Below, one piece after another: positions 1 to 12,230 of a stretch of DNA of 64,000 nt; positions within the stretch are counted from its first letter, which is position 1, and every line of letters starts with the position of its first letter. The stretch is from Lolium rigidum. Its lineage: Eukaryota; Streptophyta; Magnoliopsida; Poales; Poaceae. The translations under genes were made by a program, and so were the position numbers. The DNA is taken from contig NC_061510.1 in assembly GCF_022539505.1 (NCBI RefSeq), forward strand, positions 276,106,330-276,170,329. The letters are read 5' to 3'. A model generated the notes under the pieces. The model was not told the DNA's origin and ran no database searches. It was given only the letters and a program-made list of their open reading frames with translations.

Positions 1-54
1 GTGTGTGGGGCCGTAGCATGTGGGGCCGTAGCGTGTGGAGCCGTGTGGGTCCGG
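1..54. repeat. Short GT-rich direct repeats (about 17-20 bp)
   Basis: Three or four imperfect copies of a unit containing TGTGGGGCCGTAGC lie at the window edge, before the LTR element at 60. After removal of that element, this stretch would join the DNA at 8346. It may be part of a longer array outside the window. Confidence 0.4.
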
Positions 55-59
55 GACGT

Positions 60-3000
60 TGTAACGGCCCCGGGTAGTACCCCATATTAGATTTGTTTGT
101 GCCTTCCTTTTATGCATCATCATGCATCATGCATCCTATCATTCACAAGATTTATTAAATAAAAATTATTTCTCCAATAAAAACTATTTGTGTTTCCCTC
201 TCATATGGGTTTATAATAAACCATCCCCCTTGTCCTTTCTTTTAAAATAAAACCCTAATCTATAAATGTATCAAACAAATAAAAGTATTTTCAATGTTTT
301 CAGATTTCAAAATAAAGTGGTGCTATTCTGGTATGGTTTCAATTTGGTTTTCAAAACAGTTTGAAAAATAAAATAAAAGGATTTTCGAAATAAAAACAGA
401 AAACCCCAACCCCTATCCTCCCAGGCCCGGCTCTTCCCTGGGCCCTTTCTCTCTTTCCCCGGCGGCCCACCTTCCTTCCTCTCCCCCCCATCCGATCCAA
501 CCCACTTCTCTTTTCTTTGGCAGCCCACCAACGCGTACCGTTTCGGCCTCCTCTTCTCTTTTCCCCGTGGCTTTTTCTTCCTCGATGGACAACGACAGGA
601 GATGCTCCCCACCTGCTCGCTCACGCCGAGTGCGTGCTCTACCTCCCCTCCTCTGCTTTTTCATCTGGACCACGGCATCCATCTGCTCCTCCTTATCTCT
701 GCATCCACCCATCCTCCTCCCTCACGTTTCTCTCGCCCCTTCTTTCTTCACCTGCAAGCAACGGGAGAGGAGGAAAAATCCCCATCGCCCTCGTGCCTTC
801 CTCACCGTCGCCTGGCCAGCTCCGACCACCCCTCGCCTCACCGACGCCACGTAGAGCTCCGCCTCATCGTCCTCTTCAACCCCCTGCAAGGAATCGCCCC
901 GGGACGCCTCAAATCTCCGCCGTTTTCGCCAATCCCTTCTCCGACCCTGGCGGGCTCCGGCGAGAAATTCGTCGCCGTCCGACCTCCTCCGTCATTTTCT
1001 ACCGCACCATCGACTTCCTGGTACTCGCGCGCATCCCCTGGACCCCTCCTTCTTCCTCCTCCCTTCCTGGTTTGTTCCCCCGACGGTGACCTCCGCCGTC
1101 CTTCCCGCAGATCCTCGCCGCCGGCACCACATCGGCGACCCCTTGACCACGAAGCCACCTCCAGATGGTCCGCGCCGGTGAGGCGCGTGCAACGCATACA
1201 CGCGCGCATCCGGGAGCCTCTGCTTCGACCACGCGCGCGTCCATGCCGCCTCGCCGTGGTCACCGTCCCTGCCAGAACGTGTGCGGCATCCCCGCGTCGA
1301 ACACCTTCTGCGCGTCGGCCTCCACGTCGCCAGCTCAGCGTCCTCGTCAGCAACCCTGGGCCCACTCGTCAGCGACACTGGCTGGAACCCAGCTCGGTGA
1401 GTTTTGTCCCTAGATCCAGATCTGGATCCTTTTTCAGAAAACCCCTGTCACCTTTGAAACCTTAACCCGGCGCCCCTAACTCCTATCCTTCCAAGAAACC
1501 CCCTGGACCTCTGTGAAATAAACCCGGGGTCCTCCCCCCCCGACGGGAAATAATTTTCAGGTCCTTTCCCATTTAAATAAAACATGTATATCTATTTTTA
1601 AATAGAAAATACCAATCTGTAAATAACTTTTAAATGGTAATTCATATGAAAATGTTTTCTACATGAAAATTGATCAGAAAAATGCAAGGAACATGAATAT
1701 GCCATCCATACATCTGTTTGCATCTCGCATCATGTCGTCCGATGATAGTTATGCATGTTCACATCACATATATGCGGAGTATTTTGGATTTCCAACTATG
1801 GTTTTCCCCGCTCCGTTTAATATTGAAGTAGCGCACCCTTGCCATGTTATGCCATGCTATTCAACACTTAACTTTGTCGGTAGAAAATGTAACTCCAACC
1901 TAATTTGTGTGTCGGGATTCCGGATCCCGCTTAATATGGATAAGTTGCATTGCACCATCGCTGCCATGTCATGCATATCATCTTGATCATGCCGATTCTT
2001 CTTCCGTAGTTGTAAGCTTTGCATCCGATATTTGTTGGAGCATTTGCTTCTTCCCGGATAGGATCACGAAGTGTTGATGTGAGATACGACGTGTTCTCCG
2101 ACAAGTTCTTCTGCAGCTTTTCACAGGCGAGCCCTCTCTCTTCACCTATTTTACTCTCTCCCTCGCACTGCTATCCTTAAGTTGCGATTCTTTATCGAGT
2201 CACGTGTCCTATCCACTTGTTTACCATAATAATCCTATATGTATCATTCCTTAACCATAGCCGTTGCTTGATGTTTGAGCCTTGCGAGTCGTAGGCGCGT
2301 TTAGGCTCTGTTGTTTATCTCGATCTGTTATCGGGATATGTTGGGTTGTTGGGAGGTTATCACATGCTATATCAGTTGTTGGAGATACACATGCTTTAGT
2401 TAATTGTTAACAACTAAAATTTTAAGCAGAGGCATCTGTGAGCCCCTTTGCGAAAGCATCGGAACTTTGACTCGCTAATGTCCCCTAGGACCCGAGTTCT
2501 TGTTATCTGTTCCGAGATTGAGCGCTCTACCCATGCGTGGGGACGATTATTGGGACCCCCCTCACCCATTACCTTTTCTCAAGTCAGTTGAAAAGGGGGC
2601 CACAACCTTGGTTTTATTTTCCTATGCCATGTATGCCATGCTTTACTTACTGTTGCCTTCGGGTGTTTACTTCCTGTTGCCTTCGGGTGTTTATATTCTG
2701 TACTGTACCCCGCGGAACGTTTAGCGAAGCGTGTGGTTCGCACGCCTAGCCGTTAACGCAAACCCTGAGTCCGCTTCAGAGTACGGCCGGACTTCGTTAC
2801 GGGTAGCTTAGTCGGGTGGCCCCCCTAGACTTTCTTGTTGAACTGGGAACGGTCTTGTTGTGAGACATCCACCTGTCGTAAGTGGGTCGAGCATGCGTAT
2901 GGTTACATTTGGGCAACCCCTGCGGGGTGTACATCTTATCGATAAGCCGTGTCCGCGGTTATGGACGACTTGGAATTGCATAGCTTGATCATAGAACAAC

Positions 3001-3806
3001 TTACACCGTTATTTTATTACTAATAATCTGCTAATAACTTGTGTAGTAATATAGCATTACTACAACCGATACCTAATAAAATTGTCCACCGTTGAGTGCC
3101 TTTTACATTGCCTCTTCGCAATTGTTGAAGGGGATATGTGTATTTGGCTGGGTTATGTTTGTGTAGTATTTTATCTGTTACCTTGTGCGCTCTCTTATCT
3201 TCTCTGGGTAGACGGATGTTGTAGCGTGTCTCTATTGGTTATAGTTTTGCTGCCGCTAAACCTACCATATAGCCCCAGGCGATATATATATATATACTCG
3301 CTCGGCGAGCATAGCCATTTCTAGTCTCGCTAAGTACGTGCCGGAGTTCGTTCCTTGGTACTTACTCTCGCCTTTCCCCTTTCTCTTTTGCTTCCTCCCT
3401 TTTGTCGGCAACCGATGGCCCGACTTTGACAGGTACGAGATGACGACGTTAGCAAGGTTACCCTTCCGGCTTGGCCCGGGCAGGGTTATGGACGCCATCG
3501 GTTATCTTCGGGACTCTTAGTCCAATTTGTATCTTGTCCGTACTCGGATGTATTCGATCTTCTCGTATGATTTGGATCTTTGTATTGTATATTTGTATCT
3601 TGACTCGTTGGAGTCGTTGTTGTAATATATGTATCTTGTGGGCTCTATTGTAATCCTGTTGTAATGTTACCGCTCGTGTTAATTCCTCCGGCATCACGTG
3701 TGTGATTCGTCGCGCACGTCGTGTCGGAGGGCGTCTCTGAATCGATATCGTGCGGATTTCGGCGGGTTCGCTGGGATCCTCAGGGTACCGGTTCCGGGGC
3801 GTCACA
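60..3806 (+). repeat. 5' LTR of the non-coding LTR element
   Basis: TG...CA-bounded LTR of 3747 bp. It has an AT-rich start, a GC- and pyrimidine-rich block at about 410-1400, and an AT-rich end. The long open frames in the pyrimidine-rich block differ between the two LTR copies, so I do not read them as genes. Confidence 0.9.
3282..3296 (+). promoter_or_regulatory. TA-repeat tract in the 5' LTR, possible TATA element
   Basis: An alternating AT tract of 15 nt is followed directly by the small palindrome CTCGCTCGGCGAG. The other LTR has the same site at 7820-7832 with one TA unit fewer. It could serve as the LTR TATA box, but the position alone does not prove it. Confidence 0.35.
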
Positions 3807-3809
3807 AGT

Positions 3810-3822
3810 TGGTATCAGAGCC
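3810..3822 (+). other. Primer binding site (initiator tRNA-Met type)
   Basis: TGGTATCAGAGCC begins 3 nt after the 5' LTR. This is the standard plant LTR-retrotransposon primer site complementary to the 3' end of initiator tRNA-Met, and it fixes the element as plus strand. Confidence 0.9.
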
Positions 3823-4557
3823 TCAGGTTGACGGTACCCCACTGGTCCAGCCTGTAGGATAGCCTTGCCAACAGACGTTGTGTCTAGTGTCAAAACCTAT
3901 TTTCTAAAATTCGTTGGATATATCTGATTAGTTCTGATTTTTCTCCTTATCTTTATTCTTTCTCCTCTTACCTTTGCGAGTTTTGAGTCTTCTCTCTTAT
4001 CTGCTTCTCTGAGTCTTAGGTTTCGACGTGGGTTGGACGATCTATGCCTTCACCTATTAGGACCGATCTCTGAAGATTTCTGACAGAAAAACATCACCAG
4101 CGGCTAACCTTTGTCTTCTCTGTTGACGCCATATCGTTTTATGTGATCCTTCCTCCATCCCTTGTGTTTTTGACCTCATGAACCTTCGATGTCGATGTTT
4201 ACCAAGATCATCAATCTGTATTCCTGGAGTTGGTTGCACGATTCTCTTATTCATGTACAGAGTAATACTTTGAGTGCGGGATGGAGTCGCGACCATACCG
4301 ACTACTCTTATTATTCGCTCTTGTTACTTGAATGGGTGGATCAATGTGATTCTTACTCCTTCCATCTTTGTGTACGGCGCCTACTCATCTGCGACCGAGG
4401 CTTCCGACAGAAACGCATCATCAACAGCGGAAGAACGACTTCTTGTTGGTGGTGTCGCCGATCAACCTGGAGCAAGACTTCTTGTTAGTGGTGTCGAGGA
4501 GATCGACACGTCGCCTGAAGACTCGATAGTTCACCTCTCTCCCCTGTACCTTGAGGT

Positions 4558-4578
4558 GGAACCTCGGGGCGAGGTTCC
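4558..4578 (+). promoter_or_regulatory. Hairpin just upstream of the 3' LTR
   Basis: Core AACCTCG-GGG-CGAGGTT at 4560-4576 is a perfect stem with a GGG loop. Two more G-C pairs extend it to 4558-4578. It lies 17-19 nt from the 3' LTR. The same arrangement is found in the three other gypsy-type elements of the window, with different but paired stem bases. Confidence 0.7.
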
Positions 4579-4595
4579 TTGTTAGTGGTGTCGAT

Positions 4596-7500
4596 TGTAA
4601 CGGCCCCGGGTAGTACCCCATATTAGATTTGTTTGTGCCTTCCTTTTATGCATCATCATGCATCATGCATCCTATCATTCACAAGATTTATTAAATAAAA
4701 ATTATTTCTCCAATAAAAACTATTTGTGTTTCCCTCTCATATGGGTTTATAATAAACCATCCCCCTTGTCCTTTCTTTTAAAATAAAACCCTAATCTATA
4801 AAGGTATCAAACAAATAAAAGTATTTTCAATGTTTTCAGATTTCAAAATAAAGTGGTGCTATTCTGGTATGGTTTCAATTTGGTTTTCAAAACAGTTTGA
4901 AAAATAAAAGAAAAGGATTTTCGAAATAAAAACAGAAAACCCCAACCCCTATCCTCCCAGGCCCAGCTCTTCCCTGGGCCCTTTCTCTCTTTCCCCGGCG
5001 GCCCACCTTCCTTCCTCTCCCCCCCATCCGATCCAACCCACTTCTCTTTTCTTTGGCAGCCCACCAACGCGTACCGTTTCGGCCTCCTCTTCTCTTTTCC
5101 CCGTGGCTTTTTCTTCCTCGATGGACAATGACAGGAGATGCTCCCCACCCGCTCGCTCACGCCGAGTGCGTGCTCTACCTCCCCTCCTCTCGCTTTTTCA
5201 TCTGGACCACGGCATCCATCTGCTCCTCCTTATCTCTGCATCCACCCATCCTCCTCCCTCACGTTTCTCTCGCCCCTTCTTTCTTCACCTGCAAGCAACG
5301 GGAGAGGAGGAAAAATCCCCATCGCCACCGTGCCTTCCTCACCGTCGCCTGGCCAGCTCCGACCACCCCTCGCCTCACCGACGCCACGTAGAGCTCCGCC
5401 TCGTCGTCCTCTTCAACCCCCTGCAAGGAATCGCCCCGGGACGCCTCAAATCTCCGCCGTTTTCGCCAATCCCTTCTCCGACCCCGGCGCGCTCCGGCGA
5501 GAAATTCGTCGCCGTCCGACCTCCTCCGTCGTTTTCTACCGCACCATCGACTTCCTGGTACTCGCGCGCATCCCCTGGACCCCTCCTTCTTCCTCCTCCC
5601 TTCCTGGTTTGTTCCCCCGACGGTGACCTCCGCCGTCCTTCACGCAGATCCTCGCCGCCGGCACCACATCGGCGACCCCTTGACCACGAAGCCACCTCCA
5701 GATGGTCCGCGCCGGTGAGGCGCGTGCAACGCATACACGCGCGCATCCGGGAGCCTCTGCTTCGACCACGCGCGCGCCCATGCCGCCTCGCCGTGGTCAC
5801 CGTCCCTGCCAGAACGTGTGCGGCATCCCCGCGTCGAACACCTTCCGCGCGTCGGCCTCCACGTCGCCAGCTCAGCGTCCTCGTCAGCAACCCTGGGCCC
5901 ACTCGTCAGCGACACTGGCTGGAACCCAGCTCGGTGAGTTTTGTCCCTAGATCCAGATCTGGATCCTTTTTCAGAAAACCCCCTGTCACCTTTGAAACCT
6001 TAACCCGGCGCCCCTAACTCCTATCCTTCCAAGAAACCCCCTGGACCTCTGTGAAATAAACCCGGGGTCCTCCCCCCCCGACGGGAAATAATTTTCGGGT
6101 CCTTTCCCATTTAAATAAAACATGTATATCTATTTTTAAATAGAAAATACCAATCACGTAAATAACTTTTAAATGGTAATTCATATGAAAATGTTTTCTA
6201 CATGAAAATTGATCAGAAAAATGCAAGGAACATGAATATGCCATCCATACATCTGTTTGCATCTCGCATCATGTCGTCCGATGATAGTTATGCATGTTCA
6301 CATCACATATATGCGGAGTATTTTGGATTTCCAACTATGGTTTTCCCCACTCCGTTTAATATTGAAGTAGCGCACCCTTGCCATGTTATGCCATGCTATT
6401 CAACACTTAACTTTGTCGGTAGAAAATGTAACTCCAACCTAATTTGTGTTTCGGGATTCCGGATCCCGCTTAATATGGATAAGTTGCATTGCACCATCGC
6501 TGCCATGTCATGCATATCATCTTGATCATGCCGATTCTTCTTCCGTAGTTGTAAGCTTTGCATCCGATATTTGTTGTAGCATTTTCTTCTTCCCGGATAG
6601 GATCACGAAGTGTTGATGTGAGATACGACGTGTTCTCCGACAAGTTCTTCTGCAGCTTTTCACAGGCGAGCCCTCTCTCTTCACCTATTTTACTCTCTCC
6701 CTCGCACTGCTATCCTTAAGTTGCGATTCTTTATCGAGTCACGTGTCCTATCCACTTGTTTACCATAATAATCCTATATGTATCATTCCTTAACCATAGC
6801 CGTTGCTTGATGTTTGAGCCTTGCGAGTCGTAGGCGCGTTTAGGCTCGTTGTTTATCTCGATCCGTTATCGGGATATGTTGGGTTGTTGGGAGGTTATCA
6901 CATGCTATATCGGTTGTTGGAGATACACATGTTTTGCTTAATTGTTAACAACTAAAATTGTAAGCAGAGGCATCCGTGAGCCCCTTTGCGAAAGCATCGG
7001 AACTTTGACTCGCTAATGTCCCCTAGGACCCGAGTTCTTGTTATCTGTTCCGAGATTGAGCGCTCTACCCATGCGTGGGGACGATTATTGGGACCCCCTC
7101 ACCCATTACCTTTTCTCAAGTCGGTTGAAAAGGGGGCCACAACCTTGGTTTTATTTGCCTATGCCATGTATGCCATGCTTTACTTACTCGTTGCCTTCGG
7201 GTGTTTACTTCCTGTTGCCTTCGGGTGTTTATATTTTGTACTCGTACCCCGCGGAACGTTTAGCGAAGCGTGTGGTTCGCACGCCTAGCCGTTAACGCAA
7301 ACCCCGAGTCCGCTTCGGAGTACGGCCGGACTTCGTTACGGGTAGCTTAGTCGGGTGGCCCCCTAGACTTTCTTGTTGAACTGGGAACGGTCTTGTTGTG
7401 AGACATCCACCTGTCGTAAGTGGGTCGAGCATGCGTATGGTTACATTTGGGCAACCCCTGCAGGGTGTACATCTTATCGATAAGCCGTGTCCGCGGTTAT

Positions 7501-8340
7501 GGACGACTTGGAATTGCATAGCTTGATCATAGAACAACTTACACCGTTATTTTATTGCTAATAATCTGCTAATAACTTGTGTAGTAATATAGCATTACTA
7601 CAACCGATACCTAATAAAATTGTCCACCGTTGAGTGCCTTTTACATTGCCTCTTCGCAATTGTTGAAGGGGATATGTGTATTTGGCTGGGTTATGTTTGT
7701 GTAGTATTTTATCTGTTACCTTGTGCGCTCTCTTATCTTCTCTGGGTAGACGGATGTTGTAGCGTGTCTCTATTGGTTATAGTTTTGCTGCCGCTAAACC
7801 TACCATATAGCCCCAGGCGATATATATATATACTCGCTCGGCGAGCATAGCCATTTCTAGTCTCGCTAAGTACGTGCCGGAGTTCGTTCCTTGGTACTTA
7901 CTCTCGCCTTTCCCCTTTCTCTTTGCTTCCTCCCTTTTGTCGGCAACCGATGGCCCGACTTTGACAGTACGAGATGACGACGTTAGCAAGGTTACCCTTC
8001 CGGCTTGGCCTCGGGCAGGGTTATGGACGCCATCGGTTATCTTCAGGACTCTTAGTCCAATTTGTATCTTGTCCGTACTCGGATGTATTCGATCTTCTGT
8101 ATGATTTGGATCTTTGTATTGTATATTTGTATCTTGACTCGTTGGATTCGTTGTTGTAATATATGTATCTTGTGGGCTCTATTGTAATCCTGTTGTAATG
8201 TTACCGCTCGTGTTAATTCCTCTGGCATCACGTGTGTGATTCGTCGCGCACGTCGTGTCGGAGGGCGTCTCTGAATCGATATCGTGCGGATTTCGGCGGG
8301 TTCGCTGGGATCCTCAGGGTACCGGTTCCGGGGCGTCACA
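4596..8340 (+). repeat. 3' LTR of the non-coding LTR element
   Basis: Second copy of the 3.7-kb LTR, bounded by TGTAACGGCC and GCGTCACA and followed by the target duplication GACGT at 8341-8345. No clear polypurine tract precedes it. Confidence 0.9.
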
Positions 8341-8345
8341 GACGT

Positions 8346-8673
8346 GGACACGAGTGTTCTGTCTCTTTCGCCCAGATTAGCAGTTTTCAATGTACCTTTT
8401 TCCTCTCTCTCGCTCGATCTCATTCATATATGATAGCCCAAATTGGTAGCAAATCTAGAGCAGCTTCTCCTTCTGTTTTTTAACGACATTCATTTCTTTA
8501 TGCCTTCGTTTTTACCCAATCGGGTAGGAAATCTAGGGCACAAATCCGAGAAAAATATAGGATAAGCTGCATACGGCAGCCAACATAGCATAGATATATT
8601 CACGACAGATCCAACGAGTAGTACCGATAGAACCCTACAACATAAGCTACATTTTACATGAATTTAAGCTGCT
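8346..8673. other. 3' flank of the split zinc-finger gene, no gene seen
   Basis: 328 bp of moderately AT-rich DNA between the target duplication of the LARD-type element and the stop codon of the minus-strand gene. It probably contains the gene's 3' untranslated region. No repeat, ORF or RNA gene could be recognised. Confidence 0.5.
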
Positions 8674-9501
8674 CTACGAGATAGAGCAGATCACATACGA
8701 AGAGTGCGAGTAGGCATGTTCAACGCCTCCGGAGTTGCGCCTGTGACTCGCTTGGAGGTTGCGGAGGTGAATCCCAAGTGCTTTGTGTTTGGCCATGAAC
8801 GCATGCACGTTCACCGTCGTTCCAAATCTAGCGCCGCATCTGCCAATGGATTCAGCATGGTTCACCAGGCAGTTGAAGTCGGTGGCGCGGAGCTTCCTGT
8901 TGCGAAGGGGCACTTGTAAATGCCTCGAGCAAAGGGGCCATCGTAATGGCCGGACTGCAGCCTCCGAGGACGTGACGAGTCTTGGTGTGGAAGGACTCGT
9001 CGTCGGCTCGTCGACGTCGCTGCTCTCGCACCTGTCACGTAGCACCAAAGATCGTGCAAAAAACACGGAGTCAATTGCAACGATGATGGAACAAAGAGTG
9101 AACAAAGATCATGCATGATAATATGGGCTCGAAAAAAGAGGTAGCCTCGGTTACATTGGACACACTTATATCCAGGATTTGAGTCGGCAAACCAAAGATC
9201 ATGCACAACAAATTTGTACACACCAATTGTTTACCGACCAAACCCTGAATCAATTTGTGCCCAAATATTCATCATCATCGGCACAAATCTTAAACAAAAG
9301 CAAATCACAAGCACTAATAACGCAAGATCTAACACAAAAGGATTGAACTAGGAACAGACGCACCCTAATAACGCTAGATCTAACACAAATGGATTGAACT
9401 AGGAACAGACGAACCCTAATAACGCTAGATCTAACACAAAAGGATTGAAATGGGATAAGAACAAGGGAGCAAAGGGTTACCTCCGGCTCGTCGTCGACGA
9501 T
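8674..9501 (-). pseudogene. Zinc-finger-like gene: exon 2, intron and end of exon 1 (left half)
   Basis: Read on the minus strand, exon 1 ends at 9481 with the donor GAG|GTAACC. An intron follows, and exon 2 starts at 9031 after the acceptor TGACAG and runs to the TAG at 8674-8676. Both splice sites fit phase 0. Exon 2 encodes a basic stretch, then GIYKCPF followed (in a shifted frame) by RKLRATDF, VNHAESIGRCG and VHAFMAKHKALG. The Cys-pair plus NHAESIG pattern resembles the XS-type zinc finger of SGS3-related RNA-silencing proteins, but this is only a motif-level likeness. Two single-base shifts break the frame, near 8902 and near 8960. Both lie beside CTG sequences and may be sequence errors. 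The rest of exon 1 is at 44028-44309, beyond the nested block. It could be a cellular gene or a gene carried by a transposon. Confidence 0.55.
9314..9448. repeat. 51-bp tandem repeat (about 2.7 copies) inside the intron
   Basis: The unit begins CTAATAACGC(T/A)AGATCTAACAC and recurs at 9314, 9365 and 9416. The period is divisible by three, which opens a spurious minus-strand frame. The splice signals at 9480 and 9031 place the array inside an intron. Confidence 0.8.
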
Positions 9502-11172
9502 TGTCAACACCCGGATTTTTAAGTCCAGATGCCTATTATGCCATACATCGCAATCCCAGGAATATTGTTGTTGCGAGACATAATAGTTGAATATCATAGA
9601 GTCATCATTTATTACAACACATAATCGTCTTACAAAGGTAGATCACATGATCCAATATTACAAAAGTAGTTGATCTATTGATCAACGAACATCACAAATA
9701 GCGGAAGCGAAGTAGTAGTGGCTATCTAATCCACGAGGCCAACGCTTGACGTCGGGAGCGGTCCTAGTTGTCGTAGACGTCCCGTTGTCCATCTTCCTCG
9801 TACTTGTTGTTCTCCTTCAAAGTCTGGCCATTTGAATAGCCGGGGACAAAGCCATGAGTACTTTAAAGTACTCGCAAACTAATACTAGTGTAAGAACTAT
9901 CAATTCTAGTAAGGGGATACTAAGCTCTAGGTTTATTTGTATAAAGCCAGGTTTATTTCATAAACGTTTAGTAAAGATGCTTGAATCACTAGACTAACTC
10001 AAGTGGGAACATTAGTGTCATTCCCACCACTCGGTTGTGTTTTAATTCAAATCCACCCTTCACCTTTCAAAATTTAAAACACAAGTCATAAGTCACATTT
10101 TTGAAAATGGTCTGATGACGGAACAGTATGGCCTTTCCAACCGTCCTTAACCGTGGACGCGGCTATTCGAATAGGTTTACACTCGCGGAGGTTGTACACT
10201 TGTGCCACAACTTTTGATTACATCCGTCGAGGGTAACCCTGAATAATCGTAACTCGAGTACGCGGATCATCAACCATAACCTTTCACTTATATATGCTAG
10301 TATGAGCACCTCTCCCCATGAGCTTGGCCTCCCGGTGAAAACCGCAGATCAACCCGGGAACTGCACAGGGCTTGGGCCGGACATTCACCTCTTCTTTAAC
10401 GTCGTTTCTTTTGTGTTGTGGAGGCAGCTTTTGGGCATAACCCCGATGACGCTTGTTTAGAGGGAACCCATACTAAGACACATAAACTTCCAGTTAAGCC
10501 CTACCCATAATCAGGTATTGTGGGGGTACTTGTAAATTGGAATGGTATCGCATCCGAACCCAACCATCAGTTTTCGTAAAATTCACCAAGTCATTTTCCA
10601 GTCATATTCACCTTCAAAATCTTTCAATAGAATGACTCATCATTCCAAGGTTTTCAAAGTCAGTGGTTTTCACAAGTTCCCATCTCTAATAGTCAATTTT
10701 AATCTTTAGCACTAGCAACTAGTCATGAGGGGTGCTAACTAGCTTGTCTTGCTCTAGGCTAACTTTGATGCTCTTGTTTTACTCTATATCTAAACCCAGT
10801 GAAATCATGAATCAAAGGTAAACTTTGATAAACAAAATTTAGTAAAGCTTGTAAAGTAAAATCTTGGGATAGGAGCATTAAGCATAAAATAAAAATAATG
10901 GTGCCTTGCTCTTGTAGAGCTTTGCACAAGGGAACCTTGCAAGAGTGTTAGCTTGCCTTGGTTGGTGTATGGATCAAAATGTTCCTCCTTCTTCTCCGTA
11001 GATGTTCTCATCGTCCCCTTCCTAGCCTTCGGTACTAGCGTCTATAAACGAATACGAGGATACAATCACCACACAAAATTTGCATGCTAGACTAAACACA
11101 CCAAAGATTCACACAAGCCTATGCTAGCATCACATCTTAGTAGCATGGTGATCTACTTGGTTTTATTTTAAA

Positions 11173-11703
11173 GGAAAAATAATTTCCTCTCATTATAATT
11201 ATTTATTAGTATAACTCTTTAATGCCTTGGAGGAAATAGTTTCCTCTCATTACAATATTAATTAATGTTTCTATTTATTTATTTGGAGAACTAATCTCCT
11301 CTCATTAAATATTGTTAAGATTTTATTTCCTCAAATACTAAGGTATGAGCACATGTTGACTAAGGTCAACACTTCACACTTATTATTTGAGAAACATGAT
11401 TTAAATGAGGGAATACACCTCATACCATTTAATACCAACATAGTAATGATTTAATATCATCAAATAATTCCATATGAGAGTTAATAGACCATGGTCTCTA
11501 CCTCATGTAGAATTACTTGAGACAAAGGTTTAAATGAGAGGGATACCTCTCATATGATTTAATAATTAGTTGGAACAATTTAAATGCTACTATGGCAATC
11601 ATTTAATATTCTTAAGTGAGCAAATATGAGACCAAGCAACAAGGGTCATCACATTACTTCATATTACTTGTGAGAATGATTTAAATGAGGTGCTACACCT
11701 CAT
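11173..11703. repeat. Array of short hairpins in the LTR
   Basis: At least six small inverted repeats share the core TCCTCTCATT or ATGAG...CTCAT. Examples are ATGAGG-gaatacac-CTCAT near 11406, ATGAGAGG-GATA-CCTCTCAT near 11534, ATGAGG-tgctaca-CCTCAT near 11695, and GGA...TCC stems near 11173, 11229 and 11284 about 57 bp apart. They are present in both LTRs (second copy about 40465-40995), so they belong to the element and are not random. Confidence 0.6.
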
Positions 11704-12162
11704 AGATTTAAATTCCTAAAATTTGAAATAGTTTAAATGAGCTAGTATTGACTACATAGCCAATTTTTGAATCTAGCCCATGATCATGTACAGAACCCAT
11801 ATCATATTTTTACCTAAACAATTAGAGTTTGTGAAATATGAATTATGAGAGGTGGAATCACCTAAAAATTCAAAAGGGTTGATTTTTAATAATTATTCTA
11901 AGTCAGAAAAGTCTATGTCTTGTTTATTTTGCTACTTTAATTATACAACAGCTATTGGTTTGAATCCAGTGGCATTGGATATATAATTTCACAGGCTTTC
12001 CAACCATATGAAATTCACTAAAAATGGCCAAGTAGATTTGGAGATATCTGATTTCTAGCAAAGCATCTGATAGCAATTTAAATGAAAAAGAATTAAACAA
12101 AAATTGAATTCAAACGGGGGCGGGAAGAAGTTGGGCCGGCCCAGCTGCTGCCCGGGCCGTGC

Positions 12163-12230
12163 GTGCATGGCGCATGCACGTCGCCCGCGCGCGGGCGCGC
12201 GCAGATCGTCGGATGACGATCCGACGGTGC
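12163..12230. promoter_or_regulatory. Cluster of GC-rich palindromes in the LTR
   Basis: Three palindromic stretches follow each other: GTGCATGGCGCATGCAC, a CGCGCGGGCGCGCG block, and GATCGTCGGATGACGATC. They lie in the LTR downstream of its likely TATA box in minus-strand reading, so the transcript would probably include them. The second LTR copy has them at about 41455-41520. Confidence 0.5.

Larger units (their letters stand above)
3807..4595 (+). other. Non-coding internal region of the LARD-type element
   Basis: 789 bp between the LTRs without a convincing ORF. Near the 3' end the motif CTTGTTAGTGGTGTCGA, or a one-base variant, occurs three times (about 4441, 4479 and 4579). The last copy occupies the place where a polypurine tract would be expected. 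The region probably keeps packaging and priming signals only. Confidence 0.75.
60..8340 (+). mobile_element. Complete non-coding LTR retrotransposon with 3.7-kb LTRs (LARD-type)
   Basis: Two direct repeats of 3747 and 3745 bp (60-3806 and 4596-8340) begin TGTAACGGCC and end GGGGCGTCACA. A 5-bp target duplication, GACGT, lies at 55-59 and 8341-8345, so this is one intact insertion. A primer site for initiator tRNA-Met follows the first LTR at 3810-3822. The internal region is only 789 bp and holds no gag or pol, so the element must have moved with proteins from another element. Such large non-coding derivatives are known from grasses as LARDs. The two LTRs are close to identical by eye, which suggests a recent insertion, but many differences sit at CAG/CTG or CG sites (see findings). 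I cannot name the family with confidence. Confidence 0.92.

Noticed and set aside
838..1378. Minus-strand ORFs of 81-175 codons over the same GC-rich block
   Set aside because: They are antisense shadows of the same low-stop sequence, rich in Arg and Gly, with no recognisable motif.
517..1465. Long plus-strand ORFs (190 and 287 codons) in the 5' LTR of the LARD-type element, with a 304-codon counterpart at 5103-6017
   Set aside because: The block is pyrimidine-rich and low in stops in several frames on both strands. The open frames differ between the two LTRs because of small indels, and no domain or start context supports a protein.
9250..9597. Minus-strand ORF with 17-residue CVRSSVIRVRLFLVQS repeats
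   Set aside because: It arises from the 51-bp intron repeat and runs into the LTR. The GTAACC donor at 9480 argues that it is intronic.
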